A stretch of DNA of 64,000 bases from Mikania micrantha (Eukaryota > Streptophyta > Magnoliopsida > Asterales > Asteraceae), in the NCBI GenBank assembly GCA_009363875.1, contig CM018694.1, forward strand, positions 32,497,415 to 32,561,414, read 5' to 3'. A program made the position numbers and the translations under genes. This document shows positions 1 through 9,747 of the stretch, in pieces. Positions within the stretch are counted from its first letter, which is position 1, and each line of letters begins with the position of its first letter. The notes beneath the pieces were generated by a model. The model saw only the letters and a list, made by a program, of their open reading frames with translations. It was not told the DNA's origin and searched no databases.

Positions 1-2
1 AA

Positions 3-131
3 AAGGGTAAGGTTATATCTTATGCGTCACGACAACTCAAAATTCATGAAAAGAACTATACGACGCATGACCTTGAATTGGGTGTTGTCATCTTTGCTTT
101 AAAAATTTGGAGACACTACCTATATGGAACC
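3..131 (+). pseudogene. E1 RNase H domain fragment
   Basis: Open frame encoding the Ty3/gypsy RNase H core: a VISYASRQLK segment followed by HEKNYTTHDLEL and FALKIWRHYLYGT. In the intact element this domain degrades the RNA strand of the RNA-DNA hybrid during reverse transcription. The frame is cut at the GAACC target site by the copia LTR and continues in the same frame at 13913 with NCVIFTDHKSLQH. The start of the domain is outside the window. Confidence 0.85.
127..131. repeat. Target-site duplication GAACC, left copy
   Basis: Five bases directly before the copia LTR, repeated at 13908-13912 directly after it. Five-base duplications are the usual product of copia integrase. Confidence 0.95.
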
Positions 132-768
132 TGTTGGACCGATTTGGAGCTCGGAAACAATCCGATTCCTATGTAAATCTACCCGACAGCCTCTGGAATA
201 GTGCGGAATCCTATTCCAGGGTTTTCCAATCGAAATCAACAGGAACCGTGGTGATCCGAAGTTGTAGGAACCACTTGGAATCAACAATCGAACACCACGG
301 GTTGAGAATCGAAGTTGGACGATCAAAGGCCGCTCTAATCTCCTAGGGTTTGACTCTGGTATCTCTGGGAAGAAGGAGGGCTCTTAGAAAGTTAGGGTTG
401 AAATGATTTGAACTTGTATATATAGGCAGTCGACATTCGGCCGAATGAGAGGCCGAAGCAACTCATTCGGCGAATGGCATCTGTCGAATGATAATTCAGT
501 CGAATGAGTCATTCGGCGAATGACTCATTCGCTGAAATGAGCCATACTCTGGTTTCATTCGCCGAATGACTTCATACGTTAGAGTCATTCGGCCGAATGA
601 ACCAGACTCATACTCAATAACATAATCAATCACATCAACCAATAACATAAACATATAACCAATTATTAAACATTAAGAACAATGTAAAAAGACATCTTCC
701 ATTAATAATTTCAACATTACATGATTAGAGTTTACAAAACTGAACTAGGGACATTACATGTATCAACA
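132..768 (-). repeat. Copia 3' LTR (downstream in element orientation)
   Basis: A 637-bp direct repeat of 13271-13907. In element sense U3 runs from 768 down to about 430 and carries an array of CATTCG/CGAATG palindromes (about 433-600) immediately upstream of a TATA-like CCTATATATAC at 416-426. Termini are TGTTG...CAACA. Confidence 0.95.
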
Positions 769-780
769 AACTCCCCCTTG
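769..780 (-). other. Copia polypurine tract (plus-strand primer)
   Basis: In element sense the sequence CAAGGGGGAGTT directly precedes the 3' LTR, the position and composition expected of the purine tract that primes plus-strand DNA synthesis. Confidence 0.85.
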
Positions 781-788
781 GACCTAGT

Positions 789-1898
789 TCAACTCTTGGA
801 AGTGTCTTTCTTCAAATACTTAGCCGAGATCGCTTTCCAATCAGCTCCAGCGTGAACCTTTAAGCATATGCAGATTCGGATCACTCTCATAAACTGAAGT
901 GCTTGTTCCGTATCCTGTACGTCGAAGAAAATCTGGTGACGATACAGTGCTATAACATCTTTGTGGGACAAGTTAGTCAACCACATAGGATCAAAAATCC
1001 TAACAGTCTCCCACTGTTTGTCTTTGCACAGAACTATCACAGCCTCACCAGTTCTTCCATCATAGTACCACCATCGGAAGCCCTCCATAAAGTCATGTCG
1101 CATCTTCCGTAATGGAATCTTCTTCATGACTATAGGAGGAAGCCACTTCAGGATGACTTTATGCTTGCGGGTATCTCCATCAATTTCTGGCAAATAATAA
1201 CGTTCCGGCTGTTGGGGCTGGAAGTTTACCCACCTTTTCCTGTACTCGTACTGTATCTGCCTAGAGAACCAGGCAGACATGCCAGAATCCTCACTGTACA
1301 GTAACTTCAGACGTGCTAGTTGATTTACTTCAAAGCCCGGCAGCGTCTTGAAGTCATGAGGGTGCTTGAAGTAATCGATCCCCCTTTCTCTCTTCACAGC
1401 ATAGCACCCGAGATCATGGAAGTATGCCCAGCTCAGGATTTGACCTCTAGCTTTGTAGCCTTTGGTTCTGTAAACTTTCTTGTGCGTTGCTGGCATGTTC
1501 TCGGTGCTTTGCTTCTTTAAGACCTCCCAATAGGTCTGCCATTCCTTTTTTCTTCTCTTTTGGTCATCTGCTTCGGCTTTGCTGGCTTCGACTTGTTCCT
1601 CTAAGTATCGGACCAGTAGATCTTCAGTCTCTTGATCAAACTGATCAGTAAATATCGGCAGCTCAGCCTCAGCAGATGTATACTTTGGGTACTCTTCTTC
1701 TGTGATGTCTTCTAAGATAACTTCGTCAATGTCATCAAAGACTTCAGGCTCCGGTTCATCAACGATAGGAACGGAGGTATCATCAGTGATCACCTCGTCC
1801 GGATTAAGCCTGAACAGCTCAGCAATCTGCACTCTGGATAGGCAGTGAATAATTTTCCCTTTCTCTTTGTCATAGCTGACCGAGTGCTGTATAATGCC
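789..1898 (-). pseudogene. C-terminal part of the copia extra 3' ORF, after an in-frame TAG
   Basis: Open reading continues in the same frame as the 792-residue ORF upstream, separated from it only by one TAG at 1899-1901. The first methionine after the stop gives a 347-residue product at 789-1832. It begins with an acidic segment (residues 1-70), has a basic helix (KRRKKEW), then a tryptophan- and tyrosine-rich globular-looking region with WQTYWEVLKKQ, YFHDLGCYAVKRERG and FRWWYYDGRTGEAV. I do not recognise a catalytic motif, signal peptide or clear membrane segment. It is most simply the C-terminal domain of one large protein made by the element; whether the stop is a mutation or is read through cannot be told from one copy. 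Confidence 0.6.
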
Positions 1899-4277
1899 CT
1901 AAGCGTCCAAGATCATAGTCAACGTCTCATCTAGCTGACGTCTCAAGGGCACAGCTTCTACTTCCTCGGCCGCTGTGGGTTCATCTGTCTGTGCAGGAGG
2001 AGGTTGAGAAGAGGTTTTCTTCTTATCATTGGCTCTCTTGGATCGAATCTCTAATGAGGGAGGGGCCTGGTCATCATCGTCATCATCATCAGCACTCGAT
2101 GAACCAGAAGACCCACTCCCAGATCCGTACTTGGCCTCATCATCATGATCATCATCATCATCAGACTCATCGTCTTTGTCTGAGTCTTCATAGTCAACCT
2201 GTTCCTCATCAGACTCTTCTTCTTCGTCTTCGTCTATCTCCTTGTCTGATTCATCGGAACGGTTTTCAGCACCTTCTATCCTGGGAGTGCCCTCCTTGGA
2301 ACCCTCGACAAGTTCAGCAAGGCGAACATTTTCAGCTTCCAACAGGAGAATCCTCTCGCTGAAACCAGAGGCTGTCAGAGCCAACTGGTTATGTTCATCT
2401 ATGTACTTGAGTAGTTGCTCCTTTTGCTGAGCAGAACGAGCTCTAAGATCAGCTCGTTGATCAGCTGCCTGCAGCAACAGGGCATCCTGATCGTTTATCC
2501 TTTGGGTGAGCTGAGCAATCTTAGACTCTTGCTCCATGTTCTTCTCCATCAACCTGAGAACCATACTGTTCAGTGTGCTAAGCTGATCCACAACTGAAAC
2601 AGTAGGTATGTACATATCAGCTCTTGATGCAGACGGGCCAGAAGAAGCAGCAACATATACTGGCTCATGAGTGACAGGAGTGGTCAGAGGGGCAATAGTG
2701 GTCTGTGTAAGAACAGCCCTTGACCGCGTCAGTGAAGAAACTGACACAGCTGCTACTGAAGTAACAGTAGTTGTAGCAGCTGAAGTCAGTTCTGACCTCC
2801 TTTGGAATGAAAACCTTGATCTCTTTCCCCTTCCAACCCTAGAGGATGTAGGCTGAGAGGCAGCAACAGTCACAGCCACCGAAGCAGGAATAGAAGACCG
2901 AGGTGCTCTCTTCATCACCATCTCCACTTTCCTCTTCCTGACAACCATCTTGCCACTTTCCATCACCTTCTCAAAGCCTTCCTTCATAACATCATCAGAG
3001 TCGGTGCTCTCTTCATCACCATCTCCAACAACACCCTCATCACCATCTCCAACAACACCCTCATCACCAGAGTCCTCTGACTCAGCACTACCTTCAGAAA
3101 TATGAGGAACAGAAGCATCAACAGAAGTAGTAACAGTAGTGGTAGTAGTGGCCAGGAAGTCTAAATCCATCAATGAATCAATATCTATGTCATCTTCCTG
3201 AGCTGTAGACAAAACAGCATCACCACCAGTAACAGCTCCACTCACATCAACCATGCTCACAGCAGCAGCAGTGGTTATGCATCCTGAACTCACATCAATC
3301 ACATCAGAACTCACCGCAGTAGTGCTCACAATCACTGTGCTGTCACCCCCTCCTGCACCACTAGGACCTGCCCCATCACCACCATCACCTCCATCACTGT
3401 CATCTCCACCAGTTGGTACAACTATGTCTTCCACATCTGAATCGGAGTCATCATGCCTCCATCTGCGACCAGCAGGAGCTCGATAATCAGGTCGAGAGAG
3501 ATGACCGAATAATGATCTGGTGGTTGGCTTCCTCTCCTTCCCTCTGTATGACAAGACTCTGTTAAGAGTGGTGTCATTCATGTGCTCTAAACGTATAACA
3601 TCAGCATTGATCTTGGGAAGATCTGGAACTTGAGCATCGATAATCTGCTGCAAAAACCGAGGGTACATGAGAAACTTCTTGTTCCCCTTTAAGACCACGT
3701 TCTCCTTCATATGAATAAAGATCATCTCTGAGAAGTTGAACGGCTTGTTCAGTACTAAAGCAGCAAAGGCACATTGGATAGTCTCTCGCATGTCATCGAA
3801 TCCTCCTCGCCTTGATCCGAGACAGTGAACTAAGACATGAGCGAGATACTTGAATTGTGGAGACATGAATGCTTTGTTGAGAATGCCCGCACCAATGTCA
3901 CCTTCATACTTGCATCTGAGAAAGCATCCACGAACTAAGAAGCGATCAAGCAGAGATGGCTGATCTGGAGAGTCATGAAACCCACACAATCTCCTGATGT
4001 GTTCAGCAGAGACAACAACATCGTGCCCTTGCACCTTTCCCCTGATAACTGTCGGCTCGGCCTCACAGTCTATGTCAGCTGATGACCAGAAATCCTGCTG
4101 ATGAGAATGGTAAGGCACATGAACAGTCGATATAGCAGTAAAGATCCTCGAACGCCGCTGAAATGTAATAATCTCTGAGTAGTGCTTGGCGTTCGGTGTG
4201 TTCAACTCCAGATGAGCACATATGTTGTGCTTAGGGACTGATTTGTAACCTGCCATACTGAACAAAAAAGGAAACAA
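1899..4277 (-). CDS. Copia extra 3' ORF, N-terminal 792 residues (env-position, unknown function)
   Basis: Long ORF between pol and the 3' LTR, where Sireviruses carry an env-like gene. Residues about 1-260 form a folded-looking domain (HICAHLELN-like start, RRLCGFHDS, FLVRGCFLRC, VLVHCLGSRRGG, FNFSEMIFIHMKENV) like the domain often labelled putative plant transposon protein in copia polyproteins; this likeness is from memory. Residues about 270-530 are Ser/Thr/Asp/Gly-rich. Residues about 555-650 look like a coiled coil (MEKNMEQESKIAQLTQ, LLLEAENVRLAEL). An acidic tail with long Asp/Glu runs follows. No convincing signal peptide, furin site or transmembrane helix is visible, so a true envelope is unlikely. 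The ORF is preceded by CATTCG/CGAATG arrays with a TATA-like site, and ends in a TAG after which the frame stays open to 789. Confidence 0.7.
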   Translation of the reverse strand: MFPFLFSMAGYKSVPKHNICAHLELNTPNAKHYSEIITFQRRSRIFTAISTVHVPYHSHQQDFWSSADIDCEAEPTVIRGKVQGHDVVVSAEHIRRLCGFHDSPDQPSLLDRFLVRGCFLRCKYEGDIGAGILNKAFMSPQFKYLAHVLVHCLGSRRGGFDDMRETIQCAFAALVLNKPFNFSEMIFIHMKENVVLKGNKKFLMYPRFLQQIIDAQVPDLPKINADVIRLEHMNDTTLNRVLSYRGKERKPTTRSLFGHLSRPDYRAPAGRRWRHDDSDSDVEDIVVPTGGDDSDGGDGGDGAGPSGAGGGDSTVIVSTTAVSSDVIDVSSGCITTAAAVSMVDVSGAVTGGDAVLSTAQEDDIDIDSLMDLDFLATTTTTVTTSVDASVPHISEGSAESEDSGDEGVVGDGDEGVVGDGDEESTDSDDVMKEGFEKVMESGKMVVRKRKVEMVMKRAPRSSIPASVAVTVAASQPTSSRVGRGKRSRFSFQRRSELTSAATTTVTSVAAVSVSSLTRSRAVLTQTTIAPLTTPVTHEPVYVAASSGPSASRADMYIPTVSVVDQLSTLNSMVLRLMEKNMEQESKIAQLTQRINDQDALLLQAADQRADLRARSAQQKEQLLKYIDEHNQLALTASGFSERILLLEAENVRLAELVEGSKEGTPRIEGAENRSDESDKEIDEDEEEESDEEQVDYEDSDKDDESDDDDDHDDEAKYGSGSGSSGSSSADDDDDDDQAPPSLEIRSKRANDKKKTSSQPPPAQTDEPTAAEEVEAVPLRRQLDETLTMILDA

Positions 4278-4339
4278 ACATGTTAGTACAAGTCAGTACA
4301 ACAGGAAACTGGAATTAGAAAATCAGATTTAGAGTTTAA

Positions 4340-5200
4340 CAGTTGGGTCGAATGTCATTCATTCGCCGAATGAGACCTATGATCGAATGATTCATTCGTC
4401 GAATGAGGTTCATTCGTCGAATAGACATCATTCGCCGAATGAGATATAGGCAAGGCTAGTCATTCGTCGAATGAGCCATTCGCCGAATGAGCTTCATTCG
4501 CCGAAAGAGTCATTCACCGAATGAGTCATTCGCCGAATGACGACATTCGGCGCTCATTTTGAATTCAAAATCCCTCTTTCCAAAAATCACGAATCAGCCC
4601 ACAAAATTTGTATATACACACTCAGAATCAACCGACTAAGACATTTAAAACTGGACTTAGATAGTTTCAAGTCCATTTTAATAGTCTATTTAAACGGCGA
4701 ACAACAAAACCCTAAAATCCTAAAATCACAACTGTTTTTGATGATTTCACAGTTGAAAATGCTTGATAATCGATCTCCAAGTACCTGAGATGAAATAGAA
4801 CTTGGTTGTCAGAAGCAGGGTTAATAAAAAGCAACAGAAAATCGAGAGAACTGAATATAGGTGTGAATCGCCGAATGAGGTGCACTCTGATGTAGCGAAA
4901 GAGAAAATGGTCGAATGACCTTCATTCGGCCTAAGGACTATTATATAGTCAAGCTCATTCGCCGAATGAGCTAGGCGAAAGGTCTGATGTAAATTAGTCT
5001 CATTCGCCGAATGAGTGTTGCGATTGAAACATTCGACGATACTCATTCGCCAAATGAGAATGTTGAATGAGACATTCGACACCCTTCATTCGCCGAATGA
5101 TGAACACTTTGTATGATTGATTCGGTCGAATGACTCATACGCAGAATGAGTTCATTCGGCCGAATGTATGAACTTTACCTCTCATTCGGACGAATGAGAG
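4340..5200 (-). repeat. CATTCG/CGAATG palindrome array upstream of the extra ORF
   Basis: Two dense clusters (4344-4560 and 4865-5200) of imperfect 12-14-bp palindromes built on CATTCG-NN-CGAATGA, separated by unrelated spacers of about 5-30 bp. They lie just upstream, in element sense, of the start of the extra ORF at 4277. A perfect palindromic TATA-like site, GACTATATAATAGTC on the minus strand, sits at 4936-4950 inside the array. The same motif forms the U3 array and the leader array of this element. Confidence 0.8.
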
Positions 5201-6414
5201 ATCAAAACCTCCAAAACTCAACTTTTTCAACATTTGACATTTTGAGCAACAAACTTTTAACAAATTATGAAGATATGTCTGGTTGGTTCTGGATTCAGAT
5301 ATGACAGACATCCAAATCTACAAATGATCATCTAAAACAAGATTGAGAATAGAAAATCTTTTTGAATTTTTTTTTTTTAAACAACCATTACAACTGTACA
5401 AACAATAATTAAAAACAAATAATCACATGTTTTTGTGAGAAGTCCATTAATAAACTAACACATATCTCTAATCACATCACATTATCTTCAATGAATGTTT
5501 AACTTTAAACACAATTCCATTATGATACGATTACTGATATGTTTGTCCAAAATTAAGCCAAACAATACACAACTACTAAACAAACTTTATGATCACTCAT
5601 ATTTTCTGATTGAGTTCCCCATTTCATTTCACCATTAAAGATCAAAGTCAGTTCAAAACTCATTTCTGCATATCTTAAAACCAGTCATCATGAATTCAAT
5701 AAGATTCAAACATTTATTATCTTTTTGTATTTTTCTTGTTCTATCCAAATGGATGGCTTCAGCTAGGTCCGTCCCAGCAATATGGCACATGTATGGAATC
5801 GAACTTAATTTGTTTAAGTATTTCTCAAGCTTAATACCAGCTTGCATTAGGTTTTCTTCAAGCTTAATACCAGCTTGTTTTTGATTTTTATCAAGCTTAA
5901 TACCAGCTTGTTTTTGATTTTCATCAAGCTTAATACCAGCTTGCCTTTATTTTTCTTTGAATGAAACCTCATTTGATTCCATGATGACAGGTGTATGCTT
6001 GATTTGAGTCAAAAACTGTTTCTCACTCAAGTGGTTTTATAACATGAGTCCCACAGATCAAACTTTCTAAGTTATCACAAGTTGTTTATTCATTCTGTAT
6101 AGTCAGCCTATCAGTACATCCCATCATAATTCTCTTGTGATTTTAGTTCATACATTCACTTCTGTTTCTGTGACATAATAGATTAATGTATTATTTTATA
6201 AAACAAGACCATCTCAATTTTTAATTTTTCTATTGTTTTTGGTTTTTCAAATTTTCTATTGTTTTTGGTTTTTCAATAACAGAATATCTCCCCCTAAAAA
6301 CCTAACAACAGAAAATCTTTTTGAGTTTTTGATGAAGAAAATAAACTATACAGGATAAAATTTAAGAACTGGACTAAAATAAACAAAGTAAAAACTAGCA
6401 AAGAAAAATGATGA
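5201..6414 (-). other. Non-coding spacer between copia pol and the extra ORF region
   Basis: AT-rich, no supportable ORF. It contains a polypurine-like tract on the minus strand at about 6286-6299 (TTTTTAGGGGGAGAT), shortly downstream of the pol stop at 6415, and the tandem hairpin repeat at 5818-5945. Confidence 0.6.
5818..5945. repeat. Four tandem hairpin units, CAAGCT-N7-AGCTTG
   Basis: Four copies of a unit of about 33 bp, each containing CAAGCTTAATACCAGCTTG, a perfect 6-bp inverted repeat around a 7-base loop, joined by T-rich linkers (TTTTTGATTTT and variants). The first copy reads TCAAGCTT and the later ones differ mainly in the linker. Confidence 0.85.
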
Positions 6415-9400
6415 TCATTTGTTAGACTCAGATGAGGATTGAACTTCATCCTTTTGGAAAACACCATTAACCGATAACAGATATAAAAATCTGGGTTTAT
6501 CAAATGCTTTTGTAAAAAGATCGGCTTTTTGGTGATCGGTTTGAATTTTCACTACATCGATTAATTTCTTTTCAAAACAATCACGTATGAAGTGATATTT
6601 TATGTCGATGTGTTTGGTTTTGGAGTGCTGAACAGGATTTTTAGTGACAGCAATGGCAGCAGTATTATCAACATAAATAGGAGTGTTAGAAAAATGTAAC
6701 CCATAGTCCCTGAGTTGTTGTTGAATCCAGATGATTTGTGAACAACAACTAGCAGCAGCAATATATTCAGCTTCACAGGTTGAAGTAGACACCGACGTCT
6801 GCTTCTTGCACTGCCAGGTGACCAATCGGTTTCCAAAGAACTGACATCCTGCAGATGTTGACTTGAAATCTCTCTTGCATCCGCCATAATCTGAATCACT
6901 ATATGCAGTAAGCTCAAAGTTATCATCATTAGGGTACCATAAGCCAAGTTCCGGTGTACCCTTCAGATAACGCATAATCCTTTTGACAGCAATGAGGTGA
7001 GATACTCTTGGCTTTGATTGATAGCGTGCACACAAGCAAGTAGCGAACATGATATCTGGCCGAGAAGCAGTAAGATACATGAGAGATCCGATCATTCCTC
7101 GGTACAGAGTGGCATCAATTAACTCCCCCTTTTCATCTGGAGTAATCCCGTGATTAATCGCCAGTGGGGTACCAGCAGGCTTTGCGTCAGACATACTGAA
7201 CCGGCTCAGAATGTCACCCACATATTTGGTTTGATGAATAAAAATCCCTGCCTCAGACTGATCCACCTGCAAACCCAAGAAAAATTCATCTCTCCCATCG
7301 AACTCATTTCAAATTTTTCTTTCATAACCTTCTCGAATTCCTTGCACAGATTATCATTTGTGGAACCAAAGATTATGTCGTCCACATACACTTGCACCAA
7401 GAGTAAATCACTGTCCTTCTCACGGATGAATAATGTGCAGTCAATGACACCTCTTCTGAACCCGTTGTTCAGAAGGTGAGTAGAAAGTGTCTCGTACCAC
7501 GCTCGCGGAGCTTGATGCAATCCATACAAGGCTTTGTCTAGCTTGTAGACTTGGTCACGATGCAATGGATCCTCAAACCCGGGAGGTTGACTGACATACA
7601 CTGTTTCACTGATGACACCGTGAAGGAACGCACTCTTGACATCCATTTGATAGACCTTGAACTTTTTAAAGGATGCATAAGCCAAGAAGATACGAATGGC
7701 TTCGAGTCGAGCAACTGGAGCAAACACCTCATTGTAATCCAATCCTTCTATCTGTCTGAATCCTTGAACCACCAGACGTGCCTTGTTTCGCACTATGATC
7801 CCGTGATCATCTTTCTTGCAACGAAGAACCCATCTAGTGCCAATGACTTTTGCACCTTTGGGTCTATCAACTAATTGCCAGACCCCTAACTTTTTGAACT
7901 GCAAAAGTTCCTCTTGCATAGCATCAACCCATGATTCTTCCTTGAGGGCTTCAGTGACAGTACGCGGTTCAACTTGAGAGATAAAGCAGGAATGAGCACA
8001 AAAGCTTACATCTGCAAAATCAAGAATGTCCGCAAGACCACCTGAAGAAATCTGACTTCGAGTCTTCACTCCATCCAAAGGACTCCCAATAATGTTATCT
8101 TGAGGATGAATATGATTAATTCTTCCAACAGGATGAGCTGGAACCTCAACCTCAGGATCTAAGTTATTCAGATTCAAATCCTCAAGACCTGGTACAAGAT
8201 TATCAACAACGGGTTCAGGAGCAGCTGGAGGATTGTCATCTGTGTCTGAGCTGTCATCATTTATCTGTGTAGTAGGAACGGATGCAGATGAAGGTTGAAA
8301 TGTTTCATCAGGTGCATTCTGTGCATCATACAACATCTGAACAGCAACATCTTCATCTGAATACATGGGGGGGCATATTGAATGAATCAAAAAGACTGGG
8401 ATAATCAAACATCCAATCTGGCCCTTTTCCAGGTGGGGGCATAGAATATTTCTGAACATCAACATGGTACCACTCCTCCACATTATGAGTTGAAATGTTG
8501 TAAACTCGTTTATTTGGAGTGCTATACCCAAGAAAGTACCCTTCTTCCACCTTCTCATTGAACTTGCCCTGTTCATGTTTCTTAAGCATAGTGCATGGTG
8601 CACCAAACGGTTCAAGATACTTAAGATTTGGCTTTCTATTGTGGAGCAGTTCAAAACAAGTCTTCCCATGTCTTTTCACAATTAGTACCCGGTTCAATGT
8701 ATAGCAAGCATTTGCTACAGTTTCATTCCAGAATTGAACCGGCAGGGAAGAATCAGCAAGCATGGTTCTAGCAGCCTCAATCAATGTCCTATTTTTGCGT
8801 TCAGCAACACCATTCATTTGAGGAACATATGGAGCACTAAATTGTTGCACAATGCCTCTTGTATTACAAAAATTTTCCATGTTGTGATTTTTCAACTCCG
8901 TTCCATTATCAGTTCGAAACTGACGAATCTTGAGCTTATAAAGTGATTCAAGTTTGGTAACCAAAACTTGAATGCAATCAAACGTTTCTGATTTCTCCTT
9001 TAAAAAGAAAACCCAAGAGTATCTGGAATACTCATCAGTGATGACAAGACAGTATTGATCTCCAGCTATACTCTTCCGATTCACTGGACCAAATAAATCC
9101 ATGTGGAGAAGTTCAAGAGGAACATTGATTGAATGAAACTTTTTCAGCTTATGAGACTGCTTGGCTTGCTTCCCTTTCTTGCAGGATACACAGATATCAG
9201 ACAGCTTAAAATTCTTCAAGCTAACTCCCTCAACCAGACTATTATGAACCAAATGATTCATTTTGCGTAAACTCAAATGACCCATCCTCTTATGCCAAAG
9301 GATTGAATCTTTTTCAGTTGCCTTTGTCATAAAACATGAAGCTGTGGAGGATGTAGTTGAAGCTGTGGCCATATTGAGAACGTACAAATCTTGCTTTCTT

Positions 9401-9747
9401 GGAGCAGACATCAAAATCCAATCTTCAGGGATCTTAACACCTTGCTTGAGAATGTAACATTTTGACTCATCAAATAAGACCTTGTACTCTTTGTCACAAA
9501 TCTGAGAGACTGACAGGAGGTTGTTTTCCAGCTGTTTAACATATCTGACATTATCAAATGAAACTTGTCCATTTGTCAGAATTCCCTCTCCTGTAATAAA
9601 ACCGCCTTTATCTCCAGCAAAAGCAACATATCCACCCCGAACTGCATTCACATTGGTGAGCAGAGAAATATCACCAGTCATGTGTCTGGAAGCCCCACTA
9701 TCAACGATCCAATTGCTGTTAACTCCAGCTTTTGGGGCAACCTGCAC
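6415..9747 (-). pseudogene. Copia pol: protease, integrase, reverse transcriptase, RNase H (three frames)
   Basis: Three overlapping frames together encode a full copia pol. 9747-8353: protease with DSGASRHMTG (Asp at residue 16), the HKRMGH and C-X2-C zinc part of the integrase, and the integrase core acidic residues in HMDLFGPV, RTDNGTE and VAERKNR. 8669-7206: reverse transcriptase from VDAMQEEL to the YVDD catalytic box (QVYVDDIIFGS). 7278-6415: end of RT and RNase H (SDSDYGG, STCEAEYIA, KHIDIKYHFIRD). Two frameshifts separate them. One falls at a run of seven C (plus-strand G at about 8367-8373) and one at a run of five T (A in the plus strand, about 7279-7283). The first codon used at 9747 is GTG, so this is a continuation of gag-pol rather than a real start. 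A GGGGGAG tract at about 7122-7128 is embedded in the RT/RNase H part. Confidence 0.9.

Noticed and set aside
1991..3486. Plus-strand ORFs opposite the copia accessory ORF
   Set aside because: Mirror frames of an acidic, low-complexity coding region (CAT/CAC runs).
1899..4277. A true viral envelope protein
   Set aside because: No signal peptide, transmembrane helix or cleavage site is visible; only the genomic position is env-like.
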